In this document: piece after piece, positions 1 through 9,087 of the stretch
Numbering within the stretch: position 1 is the stretch's first letter
Layout: every line of letters begins with the position of its first letter
Assembly (NCBI GenBank): GCA_963754445.1
Contig: CAVWFT010000002.1
Coordinates: forward strand, 1,488,001 to 1,552,000
Length of the DNA: 64,000 nucleotides
Direction of reading: 5' to 3'
Origin: Bog-473 sp963754445
GTDB taxonomy: Bacteria; Actinomycetota; Acidimicrobiia; Acidimicrobiales; RAAP-2
Notes under the pieces: generated by a model
Databases searched by the model: none
Seen by the model: only the letters and a program-made list of their open reading frames with translations
Told to the model about the DNA's origin: nothing
Position numbers and translations under genes: made by a program

Positions 1-477
1 TCGTTGACGGCGCCGCCCGTCTGCCATGACCTCGACGATGCCCGGTGGAAGGGACTGCCACGTAAGCTCGTTGTTGACGGCCACCGTGAGGCGGAGGGGT
101 TCTCCCGGACGGACGAGGTCGCTGATGTCCGTTTCGAAGGGCGTATATCCACCTTCGTGTTCCGTCACGAGCTCGTCGTCCACCCAGACCGCGGCGCGAT
201 GTGTGGCGGCGTCGAAGCGAAGAAGGACGCGCTGCCCGACCCAGCCTCGAGGCACGAAGAACGAACGCTGGTACCAGACGTCGCCGACGTGGTCATGCAC
301 GGCGCCGTCCACGAAAATGTCGTTGAAGCTGCTCGGCACGGCGATCTGTCGGGCGTCGGGGAGCGGTCCCTGCCACCATCGACTCGCTCGCCCGACCCCG
401 TCGATGTCTACTGCGAATGCCCACATGCCGTCGAGCCGTTTGGTGTCTCGAACGGCGTTGTCCTGGGGCCTCAGCAT
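1..477 (-). CDS. uidA: Beta-glucuronidase, N-terminal part (runs off the window)
   Basis: Glycoside hydrolase family 2 enzyme that releases D-glucuronate from beta-glucuronides. The visible 159 residues are the N-terminal sugar-binding (jelly-roll) domain. They follow the E. coli UidA start closely: MLRP near the N-terminus, KRLDGMWAF, VPSSFND, VWYQRSFFVPRGW, GQRVLLRFDA, GGYTPFE and VNNELTWQ-LPPG. The catalytic TIM barrel lies beyond base 1. The ATG is preceded by GAGGGAGAA as ribosome-binding site. It is the third gene of a minus-strand operon behind uronate isomerase and a small kinase, so the glucuronate it frees would enter uronate breakdown. The family is certain; completeness cannot be judged. 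Confidence 0.93.
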   Translation of the reverse strand, partial: MLRPQDNAVRDTKRLDGMWAFAVDIDGVGRASRWWQGPLPDARQIAVPSSFNDIFVDGAVHDHVGDVWYQRSFFVPRGWVGQRVLLRFDAATHRAAVWVDDELVTEHEGGYTPFETDISDLVRPGEPLRLTVAVNNELTWQSLPPGIVEVMADGRRRQR

Positions 478-492
478 CAAATTCTCCCTCGT

Positions 493-1011
493 TCAGGCGG
501 GCCGCGGCAGGGCGCGCAGTGCGGACAGGACCACGTTCGCGACGTCAACGGCATCCCGATCCTCCGTGTCGATGACCAGATCAGCTACCTCCGCGTAGAG
601 CTGGGCCCGGTCTCGTGCCATCTGCATGAGCATTGGCAGCGGATCGGCGTCGAGGAGCGGGCGGTGGTCACCGGGCTGGACTCGGGCGGCCAAGCGAGAC
701 GGATCGGCCCGAAGCCAGACGACAAACGAATGGGCGAGCGCTGCCCGCACTGCGGGGTCGAGGACGACGCCACCTGGAGCGGCGACCACGACCGGACCCG
801 TGTCCGCCAGTGCGTCGAGCACGACCTGGGACTCCAGGTGGCGGTACGCGCTCTCGCCGCCCTCCTGCCAGAGTTCCCTGACCGTCTTTCCGGTTCGATC
901 GCTGATGGCAACGTCGACATCGACAAATGACCGGTGTGTCTGCGTTGCGACGCGCGCCCCCACGGTCGACTTGCCCGCACCCATGAGACCCACGAGGACC
1001 ACGGCGTTCAT
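493..1011 (-). CDS. Shikimate-kinase-like small-molecule kinase in the glucuronide operon
   Basis: P-loop kinase of 172 residues, the usual length of shikimate kinase. Visible are Walker A GLMGAGKST (residues about 8-16), the VDVD motif, the substrate-binding arginine region YRHLE, a PGG loop and a lid RPLL segment. Its ATG overlaps the uronate isomerase stop (ATGA), so the two are translationally coupled, and beta-glucuronidase follows 15 bases on. The motifs point to shikimate kinase. The operon instead suggests a kinase for a sugar acid from glucuronide breakdown, since gluconate kinases share this fold. The true substrate is open. Confidence 0.75.
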   Translation of the reverse strand: MNAVVLVGLMGAGKSTVGARVATQTHRSFVDVDVAISDRTGKTVRELWQEGGESAYRHLESQVVLDALADTGPVVVAAPGGVVLDPAVRAALAHSFVVWLRADPSRLAARVQPGDHRPLLDADPLPMLMQMARDRAQLYAEVADLVIDTEDRDAVDVANVVLSALRALPRPA

Positions 1012-2408
1012 GAAACGCGAAAGGCTTGCCGGGCCAGGTCGTAGGCCAAGTCCCGAGCCAGTTCGGTTGCGTCGTCCTCGTCCATCCTCTCCTCTGCGAC
1101 GAGGTTGGCCAGGTAGCCCGCATTCACCCTGCGGGCCATGTCGTGACGGGCGGGGATGGTGAGGAGTGACCGGGCGTCGTCGTTGAAGCCGACGGTGTTC
1201 GCGAATCCGGCCGTCTCGCTGACGAGGCCGTAATAGCGACGGATCCCTTCGGGACTGTCGAAAAACCACCAAGGGGGACCGAGTCTGAGCGCTGGGTAGT
1301 GCCCGGCGAGTGGTGCCAGCTCGCGGCTGTATGTCGTCTCGTCCAGCGTGTAGATCACGACCGTGAGGCGGGGTTCATTGCCGAAGCGGTCGAGCAGTGG
1401 TTTGAGGTTTCGGACGTACTCCGTCGCCTTGGGGATGTCGGCTCCTCGATCAGGTCCGAAACGATGGGCCACCCTCGGATTGTGGTTCCGCCACGCTCCG
1501 GCGTGGATCTGCAGAACGAGACCGTCATCCATGCTCATGGCGGCCATCTCGGTCAAGAGCTGTCCGCGAAACAGCTCCGCGTCTGCGGGGTCGTGTGCGC
1601 CGCGAAGAATCCGAGCGAAGAGGTCCTCAGCGTCACGACCGGACAGATCGGCCGTGCATGGCGACGGGTGACCATGGTCGGTCGCCGTGGCACCCGCTGC
1701 GATAAAGGCGACCCTGCGCTGACGGAGGGCGTCGAGGTATCCCTTCCAGGTCGATGTGTCGCTTCCGGTGACCTGTCCGAGGGCGGTGATGTTGGAGAGA
1801 AAGTCCGGTCGGTCTGGGTCGACCACCTCGTCAGGTCGAAATGTCGGCACGACACGGCCGTGCCAGTGGGAAGCCCGGAGAGAGGCGTGCGCCTCCAACG
1901 GGTCGAGCGCGCCATCCGTCGTTGCGAGGAACTCCAAATCGAATCGCTCGAACAGAGCTCGGGGCCGGAACGCATCCTCGGCGAGGCGAGTCCGCAGCGC
2001 GTCGTAGATGGAATCGGCCGTTCCCGCGTTGAGTGGTTGATCCACGCCGAACACCGAGGCCATGGTGTGATCGAGCCAGAGCTTCGAGGGTGTCCCTCGA
2101 AAGAGGCCATAGTGTTCGGCCAACGTTCGCCAGACCTGTCGACCGTCCACGTCGACGCCGGCGTGGCCGATCGGGCGGACGCCGAGAGCCTCCATCGGAA
2201 CGCCCTGGCTGTAGAGCATTCGCACCAGGTAGTGATCCTTGGTGACTAATTCCACCGCAGGGTCGCCGAGCGGACGATCCTCGGCCAGGGCGGTCGGATC
2301 GACGTGCCCGTGGGGGCTGATCAGCGGGAGGTTCCGCGTCGCCTCGTGCAGTCGACGGGCGATCCCACGGAGGCCTGGATCCGCAGGGAACAAGAGGTCG
2401 TCGTGCAC
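1008..2408 (-). CDS. uxaC: Uronate (glucuronate) isomerase
   Basis: Converts D-glucuronate to D-fructuronate (and galacturonate to tagaturonate), the first step after beta-glucuronidase. The 466-residue protein has the family length and an N-terminal metal-binding PHGHVDP motif near residue 30. It also shows the family's DHTM, HFHAG-like (QIHAGAWRNHN) and WWFFDS-GIRRYYGLVSETAG-F-NT-GF-DDARSLL-IPARHD blocks. I chose GTG at 2408 because family homology begins there; the open frame runs further upstream without resembling the family. No Shine-Dalgarno is seen. A perfect palindrome lies five bases upstream, so a leaderless transcript with an operator over the promoter is plausible. First gene of the operon. 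Confidence 0.92.
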   Translation of the reverse strand: MHDDLLFPADPGLRGIARRLHEATRNLPLISPHGHVDPTALAEDRPLGDPAVELVTKDHYLVRMLYSQGVPMEALGVRPIGHAGVDVDGRQVWRTLAEHYGLFRGTPSKLWLDHTMASVFGVDQPLNAGTADSIYDALRTRLAEDAFRPRALFERFDLEFLATTDGALDPLEAHASLRASHWHGRVVPTFRPDEVVDPDRPDFLSNITALGQVTGSDTSTWKGYLDALRQRRVAFIAAGATATDHGHPSPCTADLSGRDAEDLFARILRGAHDPADAELFRGQLLTEMAAMSMDDGLVLQIHAGAWRNHNPRVAHRFGPDRGADIPKATEYVRNLKPLLDRFGNEPRLTVVIYTLDETTYSRELAPLAGHYPALRLGPPWWFFDSPEGIRRYYGLVSETAGFANTVGFNDDARSLLTIPARHDMARRVNAGYLANLVAEERMDEDDATELARDLAYDLARQAFRVS

Positions 2409-2412
2409 GTTG

Positions 2413-2426
2413 TGCAAAGCTTTGCA
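2413..2426. promoter_or_regulatory. 14-bp perfect palindrome, likely sugar-repressor operator of the glucuronide operon
   Basis: TGCAAAGCTTTGCA, a perfect dyad immediately upstream of uxaC. The identical core recurs at 52792-52805 just upstream of the beta-glucosidase gene. Length and symmetry resemble operators of LacI-family sugar repressors. No LacI-type gene lies in this window, so the regulator is inferred. Confidence 0.65.
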
Positions 2427-2683
2427 TAATGTCCCGATGTCGCCAAAAGGGTGGCTGTGATCGGTTCCTCGAGTACGCCTGGCGGTCGACCCCGGAGTGC
2501 ACCGGGTCCCGGGTTGGCAACCGGACTCCAAGCCCGCATACTGGTCTTTTGGCCGAGCCGGCGACACCCGGCCGGCTTTGGCGCTCTTTTCGGGAGGGCA
2601 GGGGGATCTCGCTGAGAACGCGCATGACGTGGAAGTAGAACCCGCCTATCATCGGCCCCCGGCACGGACCGGACCCTCCGATC

Positions 2684-4930
2684 ATGGGTCGCCTGACAAT
2701 GGGGTGGGCTGTAGTGACTGATGCTTCGACAGGTGCGGCGGTCGATCCGCCTCAGGACAGCGCAGCGACTCTGGCGCGGCTGTTGTCGGACTCGGCCACC
2801 GAAGACAACCATGACGCCGACGAGGTGGTGTTGCCCGAGGCGATGCTGCCCGGCACCCGCGAAGAACACACGACGCTGCAGGACGGCTTGAAAAAGGCCG
2901 GGATCAGCACCTTCGTCATCCTCGCCATCATCGTGGCCCTCGACAATCTCCAGACCTCCGGGCTCGCCGTGCTGGCACCGAACATCCGTTCCTCGCTCCA
3001 TGTGAGCTCAGGCGTCATCGTCTTCGTCGCCGGCGTGTCCGGAGGATTCCTCGTGCTGGGGATTCTCCCCATGGGCTGGCTGGCCGACCGTTACCGACGC
3101 GGGCCCATCGTCGGTGTGGCCACCCTCATCTTCGGGGTCATGGTGTTCTTCACGGGCCTGGCCACGAACATCTTCCTGTTCTTCCTGGCTCGTTTCGGGG
3201 CCGGCATATCGCAATCGTCGACCTACACCGTGCATCAATCCCTGTTGGCCGACACCTACCCGATCAGCCTGCGCGGGCGCATCGGTTCCGCCATGGGAAT
3301 GGCCACGGGGATCGCCGCCGCGCTCAGTCCGCTCCTGGTCGGGTCGATCGCCTCGGCCGTCGGCGGTCCCAACGGTTGGCGCTGGGCCTTCTACATCCTT
3401 GCCGTGCCCGTCGTCCTGGTCGCAGTCATCGCCTTCCGGCTCCGCGAGCCACCGCGCGGTCAGCACGAGAAGCTCGACGTGCTGGGCGAGGTCATCGAAG
3501 ACACGCAGCCGGTCCCGCCGTCACTCGAGGCCGCCTTTGCCCGCATCACGAAGATCCACACCATGCGGATGTGCCTCATCGCCTTCTCGGCCATGGGCTT
3601 CGGCCTCTTCACGGCGCCGGTGCTCGGCAACCTCTTCCTGCAGCAGCAGTACGGCCTCGACGCATTCAAGCGCGGCCTCATCGGCACCATAGGCAGCATC
3701 GGGGTCCTGGTCGCCCTCCCGTTCGTGGGCAAGCTCTACGACCGGCTCTACCACAAGGATCCCGCTCAGGCCCTGGCCCTCATCGGCAAGATCCTCCTCC
3801 CCGTGTGCGTCCTCATCCCCATCCAGTACTTCATGCCGGACGCCGCGCTCTGGGCCGCCGTCAGCGTCTTGGTGATCGTCCTCCAGATGAGCGCTTTCTC
3901 CATGGTCGGACCCGTCCTGACCTCGGTCGCGCCCTATCACCTACGTGGCATGACCGGGGCCGTCGGGGCCATCTACCTCTTCTTCATCGGGGCCACTGGC
4001 GGTGCCGTGCTCTCGGCCGGGCTCGACCAGGCATTCGGACCCCGCACCGCGGTGCTGATCGTGATGATCCCGACCACGCTGATCGGTGGATTCATGATCA
4101 TCAGGGGCTCGCATTACATCCGCAACGACCTGTCCCTCGTCGTCCTCGAGTTGCAGGAGGAGCTCGAAGAGCACCGTCGCCAGGCCGCTGATCCCGATTC
4201 GATTCCGGTGTTGCAACTCAACAACGTCGACTTCAGTTACGGCCACGTCCAGGTGCTCTTCGGCGTCAGCTTCGAGGTGCGAAGGGGCGAGGTGCTCGCT
4301 CTGCTCGGCACGAACGGGGCTGGGAAGTCGACTGCGCTCCGGGTGGCCGCCGGCCTGGTCACGTCGGAACGTGGTGTGGTGCGCTTGAACGGTCGCACCG
4401 TCACCTATGCCACGCCCGAGCAACGCTCCAAGCTCGGCATCCACCTGCTGCCCGGTGGGCGCGGCGTTTTCGGCGAGATGACCATCATCGAGAACCTGGA
4501 GATGGGCGGCTTCGCCTATCGCAGTGACCGGGCCGATCTGAAGCGGCGCATGGATCACGTGCTCGCCATGTTCCCTGCCCTGTCCGAGGCCAAGGGCCGG
4601 AGGGCCGACACACTGTCGGGCGGCCAGCAGCAGATGCTGGCGCTGGCCATTGCCCTGCTCCATGAGCCCGAGGTGCTGATGATCGACGAGCTGTCGCTCG
4701 GTCTCGCCCCGATCGTGGTCCAAGAGCTCATCGAAGTCGTCGATCGCCTCAAGTCCGAGGGGATCACGATCATCATCGTCGAACAGTCTTTGAACGTGGC
4801 CGCGGCAATTGCGGACCGGGCCGTCTTCATGGAGAAGGGCCAGGTCCGTTTCGAGGGTGCCATCTCCGACTTGGTGGAGCGGGACGATCTGGCCCGTGCC
4901 GTCTTCTTGGGTGGAGAGGTGCCGGCCTAA
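2684..4930 (+). CDS. MFS permease fused to a LivF-type ABC ATPase
   Basis: A 748-residue fusion. Residues about 70-480 form a major facilitator permease with many hydrophobic segments and a GWLADRYRRG loop, the MFS motif-A type, after TM2. Residues about 508-748 are a complete LivF-type ABC ATPase: Walker A GTNGAGKST near 541, signature LSGGQQQ near 644, Walker B VLMIDE near 663, and EQSL-N as switch region. The stop overlaps the next start (TAATG), so it is co-translated with a LivH-LivM-LivG fusion that lacks its own LivF. The ATPase half therefore probably serves that ABC transporter, with the MFS half as a second permease or membrane anchor. The start is uncertain: ATG 2684, ATG 2699 and GTG 2714 are all in frame. 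TATCAT at 2647-2652 is a possible -10. Confidence 0.88.
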   Translation: MGRLTMGWAVVTDASTGAAVDPPQDSAATLARLLSDSATEDNHDADEVVLPEAMLPGTREEHTTLQDGLKKAGISTFVILAIIVALDNLQTSGLAVLAPNIRSSLHVSSGVIVFVAGVSGGFLVLGILPMGWLADRYRRGPIVGVATLIFGVMVFFTGLATNIFLFFLARFGAGISQSSTYTVHQSLLADTYPISLRGRIGSAMGMATGIAAALSPLLVGSIASAVGGPNGWRWAFYILAVPVVLVAVIAFRLREPPRGQHEKLDVLGEVIEDTQPVPPSLEAAFARITKIHTMRMCLIAFSAMGFGLFTAPVLGNLFLQQQYGLDAFKRGLIGTIGSIGVLVALPFVGKLYDRLYHKDPAQALALIGKILLPVCVLIPIQYFMPDAALWAAVSVLVIVLQMSAFSMVGPVLTSVAPYHLRGMTGAVGAIYLFFIGATGGAVLSAGLDQAFGPRTAVLIVMIPTTLIGGFMIIRGSHYIRNDLSLVVLELQEELEEHRRQAADPDSIPVLQLNNVDFSYGHVQVLFGVSFEVRRGEVLALLGTNGAGKSTALRVAAGLVTSERGVVRLNGRTVTYATPEQRSKLGIHLLPGGRGVFGEMTIIENLEMGGFAYRSDRADLKRRMDHVLAMFPALSEAKGRRADTLSGGQQQMLALAIALLHEPEVLMIDELSLGLAPIVVQELIEVVDRLKSEGITIIIVEQSLNVAAAIADRAVFMEKGQVRFEGAISDLVERDDLARAVFLGGEVPA

Positions 4931-7725
4931 TGCTCGCCGTGGGCTGGGTCAACTCACAGATCGTCTACGACGGGCTCATCCAAGGCTTGGCCATCGCCGT
5001 GATCGCGGTGGGCGTCGTGCTTATCTACCGGGCGACGCGCATCATCAACTTTGCGGTGGGCAACGTCGGGGTGGTCGGAGCCGTGTTGCTCTCGCTGCTC
5101 ACACTCCAGTACGGCGTGCCGTTCTGGATCTCCCTGGTCATCGCGTTGCTCGTCGGACTCGTCTTCGGTGCCGCCGTCGAAATGACGGTGATCCGTCGGC
5201 TCAAGAACGCGCCGCGAGTCGTGGTCCTCGTCTCGACCATCGGCATCGCCGGACTGGCCCAGGCGATCGCCATCGAAATCCCCGAACCCTCGGATTCGAG
5301 CGCGCACTACCCGAGCGCATTCAGCGGGACGTGGACGATTGCCGGCATCAGCGTGCGCGGCGCCGACCTCGCCGTGCTGATCCTCGTCCCGGTCAGCGTC
5401 GCCCTCCTCATCTGGTTCCTCGACCGCACCATGATCGGCAAGACCGTCAAGGCCTGTGCCTCCAACCCGTCCCTCGCCCGGCTTTCGGCCATCTCACCCA
5501 AGCTGGTCTCCACCATGGTGTGGGCGCTGGCCGCTGTGCTCTCCACCCTCTCGGTCATCCTCATCGCCGGTGAGTCGTCGACTGCCGCCGGCTTGGCCAC
5601 TCTCGGACCGCAGACGCTTTCCGAGGCCCTGGCGGCAGCGGTCATCGCGGGCATGCGGTCCTTCAAGGTCGCCGTCATCGCTGCGGTGGCCATCGGCATC
5701 ATCCAGAGCGTCCTCACGTACAACTTCTTGGCCGTGCCGGGGATCACCGACCTGCTGCTCTTCATCGCCGTGTTCGTGGCGGTCATCTTCGCCAAGCGCG
5801 AAGGCGGAGAGGAGCAGGTCTTTGCGTTCAGCCCCCGGGCCAATCCCATCCCCGAGCGGCTGCGGTCCATCTGGTGGGCCGCCAACATCGACAAGGGTGG
5901 GATCCTCATCCTCGGCGTCATCGCGATCCTCCTCCCCATCATCGTCACCGAACCCTCGCGCCAGCAGCTCTACACCGCAGTCCTGGCCTTCGCCGTGTGT
6001 GCCTCCTCCCTGACCGTGCTCACCGGTTGGTTGGGTCAGCTCTCGCTGGGCCAGATGGCGTTTGCCGGACTGGCCGCGCTGTTCGCGGCACGCCTGGTGA
6101 CCGAGGGTGTTCCGTTCTGGCTGGCCATCGTCGTGACCACGGTGGCCTCGGCGCTGCTGGCCCTCGGGATCGGCATCGGATCGCTGCGGGTCCGCGGCCT
6201 CTATCTGGCCGTGGTCACGTTCGTCTTCGCGCTGACCGCGCAGCAGTACTTCTATTTCCTTCCGTTCTTCTCCGGGAACTCACCCGACGGCGCCAACGTC
6301 CCATTCCCGCCGGGCCACCTGTGGTTCATCAACTTCAGCGGCCAGCGGGCCTACTACTACGTCGTCCTGGCTGTGCTCGCGGTGGTGCTGCTCGTCCTGA
6401 GTCGATTCCGGGACAGCGGGGTAGGTCGCACGATCAAGGCGGTGCGTGACAACGAAATCTCTGCGGCCGCCTACAGCGTGCCGACCGTTCGGGTGAAGTT
6501 GCAGGCCTTCTCCCTGGCCGGTGGGCTCGCCGGATTGGGTGGCGCGCTCCTGGCCGGAGCCTTCGCCAACATCGCCTTCACCGAGAACTTCTTCTTGGTG
6601 AACGATTCCCTCAACCTCGTGGCCATGGTCGTCATCGGGGGCATGGGCTCGGTCTCGGGTGCGCTCATCGGCGCCATCTTCGTGATCGGCATCCCCGCCA
6701 TTGCCCCCAACAACCAGCTGGTCGGCCTGCTGTCGTCCAGCCTGGGTCTCCTCGTGGTATTGCTCTACTTCCCCCGCGGCCTGAACCAGATCACCTATGC
6801 GGCACGCGACGCCATCCTCGGGTGGGCGGATCGACGTCGAGCCGATCGCCCCGAACCGGAGCGGCCCGTCTATCCCACCGCGGTGCGACGCCAGAGCGTG
6901 GAAGCCGCCCCAGTTACGGGCCCGGTGCTCGCGGTCAGTGGCCTCTCCGTGCACTTCGGTGGCATCGCCGCCGTCGACGGGTCGTCTCTGCATGTCGATG
7001 CTGGCGAGATCGTCGGGTTGATCGGGGCCAACGGCGCCGGCAAGTCGACCCTCATGAACGCGATCGGTGGTTTCGTCTCTTCCACCGGTTCGATCTCGCT
7101 GCTCGGGGAGGAGGTGGCGGGCAAGTCACCGGGGCATCGCGCGTCGCTCGGACTCGGGCGCACATTCCAGGCGGCCACGCTGTTCCCGGAGCTCACCGTC
7201 AACGAGACCCTGCTCGTCGCCCTCGAGGCCAAGGGGCGATCGGGCATGGTGGCAACCGCCCTCGGGTTGCCCAGTGCACGCCGGCACCGCAAGGCCTCCC
7301 AGGCCGAGGTGACGGAGCTCATCGATTTCCTCGGCCTCGGCCGCTATCGCGACCACTACATCAGCGATCTCTCGACCGGCACCCGGCGCGTGGTCGAGCT
7401 CGCTGGGCTGCTGGCGCGCAACGCCAAGGTTCTCTGCCTCGACGAACCGACCGCAGGGCTCGCCCAGCGCGAGACCGAGGCGTTCGGGCCGCTCATCGGC
7501 ACCATCCAGAAGGAATTGGCTGCCTCTGTGCTCCTGATCGAGCACGACATGCCGCTCATCATGGGTATCTCCCAACGGGTGTACTGCCTGGAAACCGGTC
7601 GCGTCATCGCCGAGGGCGCGCCGGCCGAGGTCCGCGACAACCCGAAGGTGATCGCCAGCTACCTCGGCACCGATGAACGGGCCATCGTGCGGAGCGGCGA
7701 CGTGCAGGCCCCGCTCTCGGGCTGA
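4930..7725 (+). CDS. LivH-LivM-LivG fusion: branched-chain-type ABC permeases plus ATPase
   Basis: A 931-residue protein holding three normally separate subunits. Residues 1-290 are a LivH-type permease (GLAIAVIAVGVVLIYRATR-INFAVG). About 318-635 is a LivM-type permease (LTGWLGQLSLGQMAFAG). About 665-925 is a LivG-type ATPase with Walker A GANGAGKST near 700, Walker B VLCLDEP and EHDM-LIM. The ABC signature is degenerate, reading LSTGTRR where LivG usually has LSYGQQR-like sequence. It overlaps the preceding MFS-LivF fusion, so the two polypeptides could supply both ATPases and both permeases of one importer. The binding protein at 10197 may be the periplasmic partner. Substrates of the family include amino acids, amides, urea, aromatic acids and terpenoid or steroid acids; which applies is unknown. 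Confidence 0.9.
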   Translation: MLAVGWVNSQIVYDGLIQGLAIAVIAVGVVLIYRATRIINFAVGNVGVVGAVLLSLLTLQYGVPFWISLVIALLVGLVFGAAVEMTVIRRLKNAPRVVVLVSTIGIAGLAQAIAIEIPEPSDSSAHYPSAFSGTWTIAGISVRGADLAVLILVPVSVALLIWFLDRTMIGKTVKACASNPSLARLSAISPKLVSTMVWALAAVLSTLSVILIAGESSTAAGLATLGPQTLSEALAAAVIAGMRSFKVAVIAAVAIGIIQSVLTYNFLAVPGITDLLLFIAVFVAVIFAKREGGEEQVFAFSPRANPIPERLRSIWWAANIDKGGILILGVIAILLPIIVTEPSRQQLYTAVLAFAVCASSLTVLTGWLGQLSLGQMAFAGLAALFAARLVTEGVPFWLAIVVTTVASALLALGIGIGSLRVRGLYLAVVTFVFALTAQQYFYFLPFFSGNSPDGANVPFPPGHLWFINFSGQRAYYYVVLAVLAVVLLVLSRFRDSGVGRTIKAVRDNEISAAAYSVPTVRVKLQAFSLAGGLAGLGGALLAGAFANIAFTENFFLVNDSLNLVAMVVIGGMGSVSGALIGAIFVIGIPAIAPNNQLVGLLSSSLGLLVVLLYFPRGLNQITYAARDAILGWADRRRADRPEPERPVYPTAVRRQSVEAAPVTGPVLAVSGLSVHFGGIAAVDGSSLHVDAGEIVGLIGANGAGKSTLMNAIGGFVSSTGSISLLGEEVAGKSPGHRASLGLGRTFQAATLFPELTVNETLLVALEAKGRSGMVATALGLPSARRHRKASQAEVTELIDFLGLGRYRDHYISDLSTGTRRVVELAGLLARNAKVLCLDEPTAGLAQRETEAFGPLIGTIQKELAASVLLIEHDMPLIMGISQRVYCLETGRVIAEGAPAEVRDNPKVIASYLGTDERAIVRSGDVQAPLSG

Positions 7726-7741
7726 GCAGGCTCGCCCCCCG

Positions 7742-7767
7742 GGCCACGATGGGCAGACCCCGTGGCC
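7742..7767 (+). terminator. Possible hairpin terminator after the LivHMG fusion
   Basis: GGCCACG and CGTGGCC arms (7 bp) separated by 12 bases, 16 bases after the stop codon. No T-tract follows, so support is structural only. Confidence 0.35.
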
Positions 7768-7778
7768 GGGTGTCAGAG

Positions 7779-7808
7779 TTGAACCTGACTCCGGCGTCAG
7801 CATAATAT
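7779..7808 (+). promoter_or_regulatory. Promoter of the amidohydrolase at 7856
   Basis: TTGAAC at 7779-7784, an 18-base spacer and TAATAT at 7803-7808 make a good housekeeping-type promoter. The shared operator overlaps the -10 and the expected start of transcription. Confidence 0.6.
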
Positions 7809-7825
7809 TGACGTCGAAGTTGAAA
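7806..7825 (+). promoter_or_regulatory. Shared catabolic operator, site 1 (amidohydrolase 7856)
   Basis: TATTGACGTCGAAGTTGAAA, an imperfect dyad of TTGACGTC half-sites behind a TAATAT box. It is one of eight related sites between 7.8 and 38.2 kb, and its position over the -10 and start site suits a repressor. The size and form are typical of TetR-family operators. Confidence 0.7.
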
Positions 7826-7855
7826 ACGTGATCTCCAAGTTCCGAGAGGTGGCCC

Positions 7856-9061
7856 ATGACGAAGCCAATCGTTGATTTTCCCGTATTCGACGCGGACAAC
7901 CACATGTACGAGAACACCGACGCCTTCACCCAGTTCTTGCCCAAGGAGTTCGAGGGCCTCATCAAGTACGTCCAGGTGAACGGCCGCACCAAAATTGCCG
8001 TGCGCAACGTCATCTCGGACTACATCCCGAACCCCACCTTCGAGGTGGTCGGTCGTCCGGGGGCCTCCGAGGAGCTGTTCAAGCACGGGAACCCCGAGGG
8101 CAAGACGCGCCGCGAAATCATCGGCAAGCCGATCCGCTCGCCGGAGGCCTTCTTCTCGCCCGAGCCGCGACTCAAGCTGATGGACGAGCTCGGCCTCGAC
8201 CGCGCCCTCATGTGGCCGACGCTCGCCAGCCTGCTCGAGGAGCGTCTTTACGACGACCCGGTTGCCACGCACGTGGTCGTCCATGCTCTCAACCAGTGGA
8301 TGCACGAGCACTGGAGCTTCAATTACGAGGGCCGTATCTTCCCGACCCCGGTGATCACGCTGCCCATCGTGAGCGAGGCCATCAAGGAGCTCGAATGGGT
8401 GCTCGAGCGCGGCGCGAAGATCATCCTGATCCGCCCGGCACCGGTACCGGGGTACGAGGGTCGGCGTTCGTTCGCCCTGCCCGAGTTCGACCCGTTCTGG
8501 GAGAAGGTGGCCGAGGCCGACGTCACGGTCGGCATGCACGCCTCGGACGACGGCCTCATCCGCTACTACAACCAGTGGGAGGGAAACCACCGCGGCGAAC
8601 TCCTCCCCTTCACGGCCAAGCCGTCGGCCTTCATGAACATCATGCACACCCAGGGCCGTGGCATCTTCGACACGGTCTCCTCGCTCATCGGGCACGGCCT
8701 CTTGACGCGCTTCCCGACACTCCGGATCCTGCCCGTCGAGAACGGGTCGGCTTGGGTCCGGCCCTTCGTCGAGGCCGTCGGCCAGTCCTACGCCCACGAG
8801 CCGGCGCTCTACGACGAGGATCCGTTGATGGTGCTCAAGCGGAACATCTGGATCCACCCGTTCCACGAGGAAAACCCGAAGGGTCTCATCGACATCGTCG
8901 GGGTGGACCGGGTCGTTTTCGGCTCCGACTACCCGCACATCGAAGGGATGTCCGAGCCCCTCTCGTATGTGGACGAGTTGGCCGGGCTCTCGCACGAGGA
9001 CATGGCGAAGGTCATGGGAGGCAACCTGGCCACGGCCATGAAGGTGCCGTTCGCCGCCTGA
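7856..9061 (+). CDS. Amidohydrolase-2 family (ACMSD-like) metal-dependent enzyme, paralogue A
   Basis: A TIM-barrel amidohydrolase of 401 residues in the PF04909 group, whose members hydrolyse or decarboxylate. Metal ligands are suggested by the N-terminal DADNH (D-x-H rather than the classical H-x-H), GMHAS near residue 228 and the C-terminal GSDYPH. GAGAGGTGG is a good ribosome-binding site. It is strikingly similar to the product of 35820-37025 over the whole length (shared ISxYIPNPTF, NPEGK, LMDELG, TLASLLEER, TPVITLPIV, RPAPVPG), so the two are paralogues with the same kind of operator. A strong hairpin ends the unit. The substrate is unknown; the neighbours suggest a step in ring or side-chain breakdown. 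Confidence 0.85.
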   Translation: MTKPIVDFPVFDADNHMYENTDAFTQFLPKEFEGLIKYVQVNGRTKIAVRNVISDYIPNPTFEVVGRPGASEELFKHGNPEGKTRREIIGKPIRSPEAFFSPEPRLKLMDELGLDRALMWPTLASLLEERLYDDPVATHVVVHALNQWMHEHWSFNYEGRIFPTPVITLPIVSEAIKELEWVLERGAKIILIRPAPVPGYEGRRSFALPEFDPFWEKVAEADVTVGMHASDDGLIRYYNQWEGNHRGELLPFTAKPSAFMNIMHTQGRGIFDTVSSLIGHGLLTRFPTLRILPVENGSAWVRPFVEAVGQSYAHEPALYDEDPLMVLKRNIWIHPFHEENPKGLIDIVGVDRVVFGSDYPHIEGMSEPLSYVDELAGLSHEDMAKVMGGNLATAMKVPFAA

Positions 9062-9087
9062 GCACTGCCGTTTCTGCGTACGGAGAG

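Noticed and set aside
4..930. A long plus-strand open frame over the window start
   Set aside because: It is antisense to the beta-glucuronidase and kinase genes, its translation has no family resemblance, and GC-rich codon bias creates such frames.
2409..2567. Upstream extension of uronate isomerase to an earlier start
   Set aside because: The extra 53 residues do not resemble the family and run through the palindromic operator.
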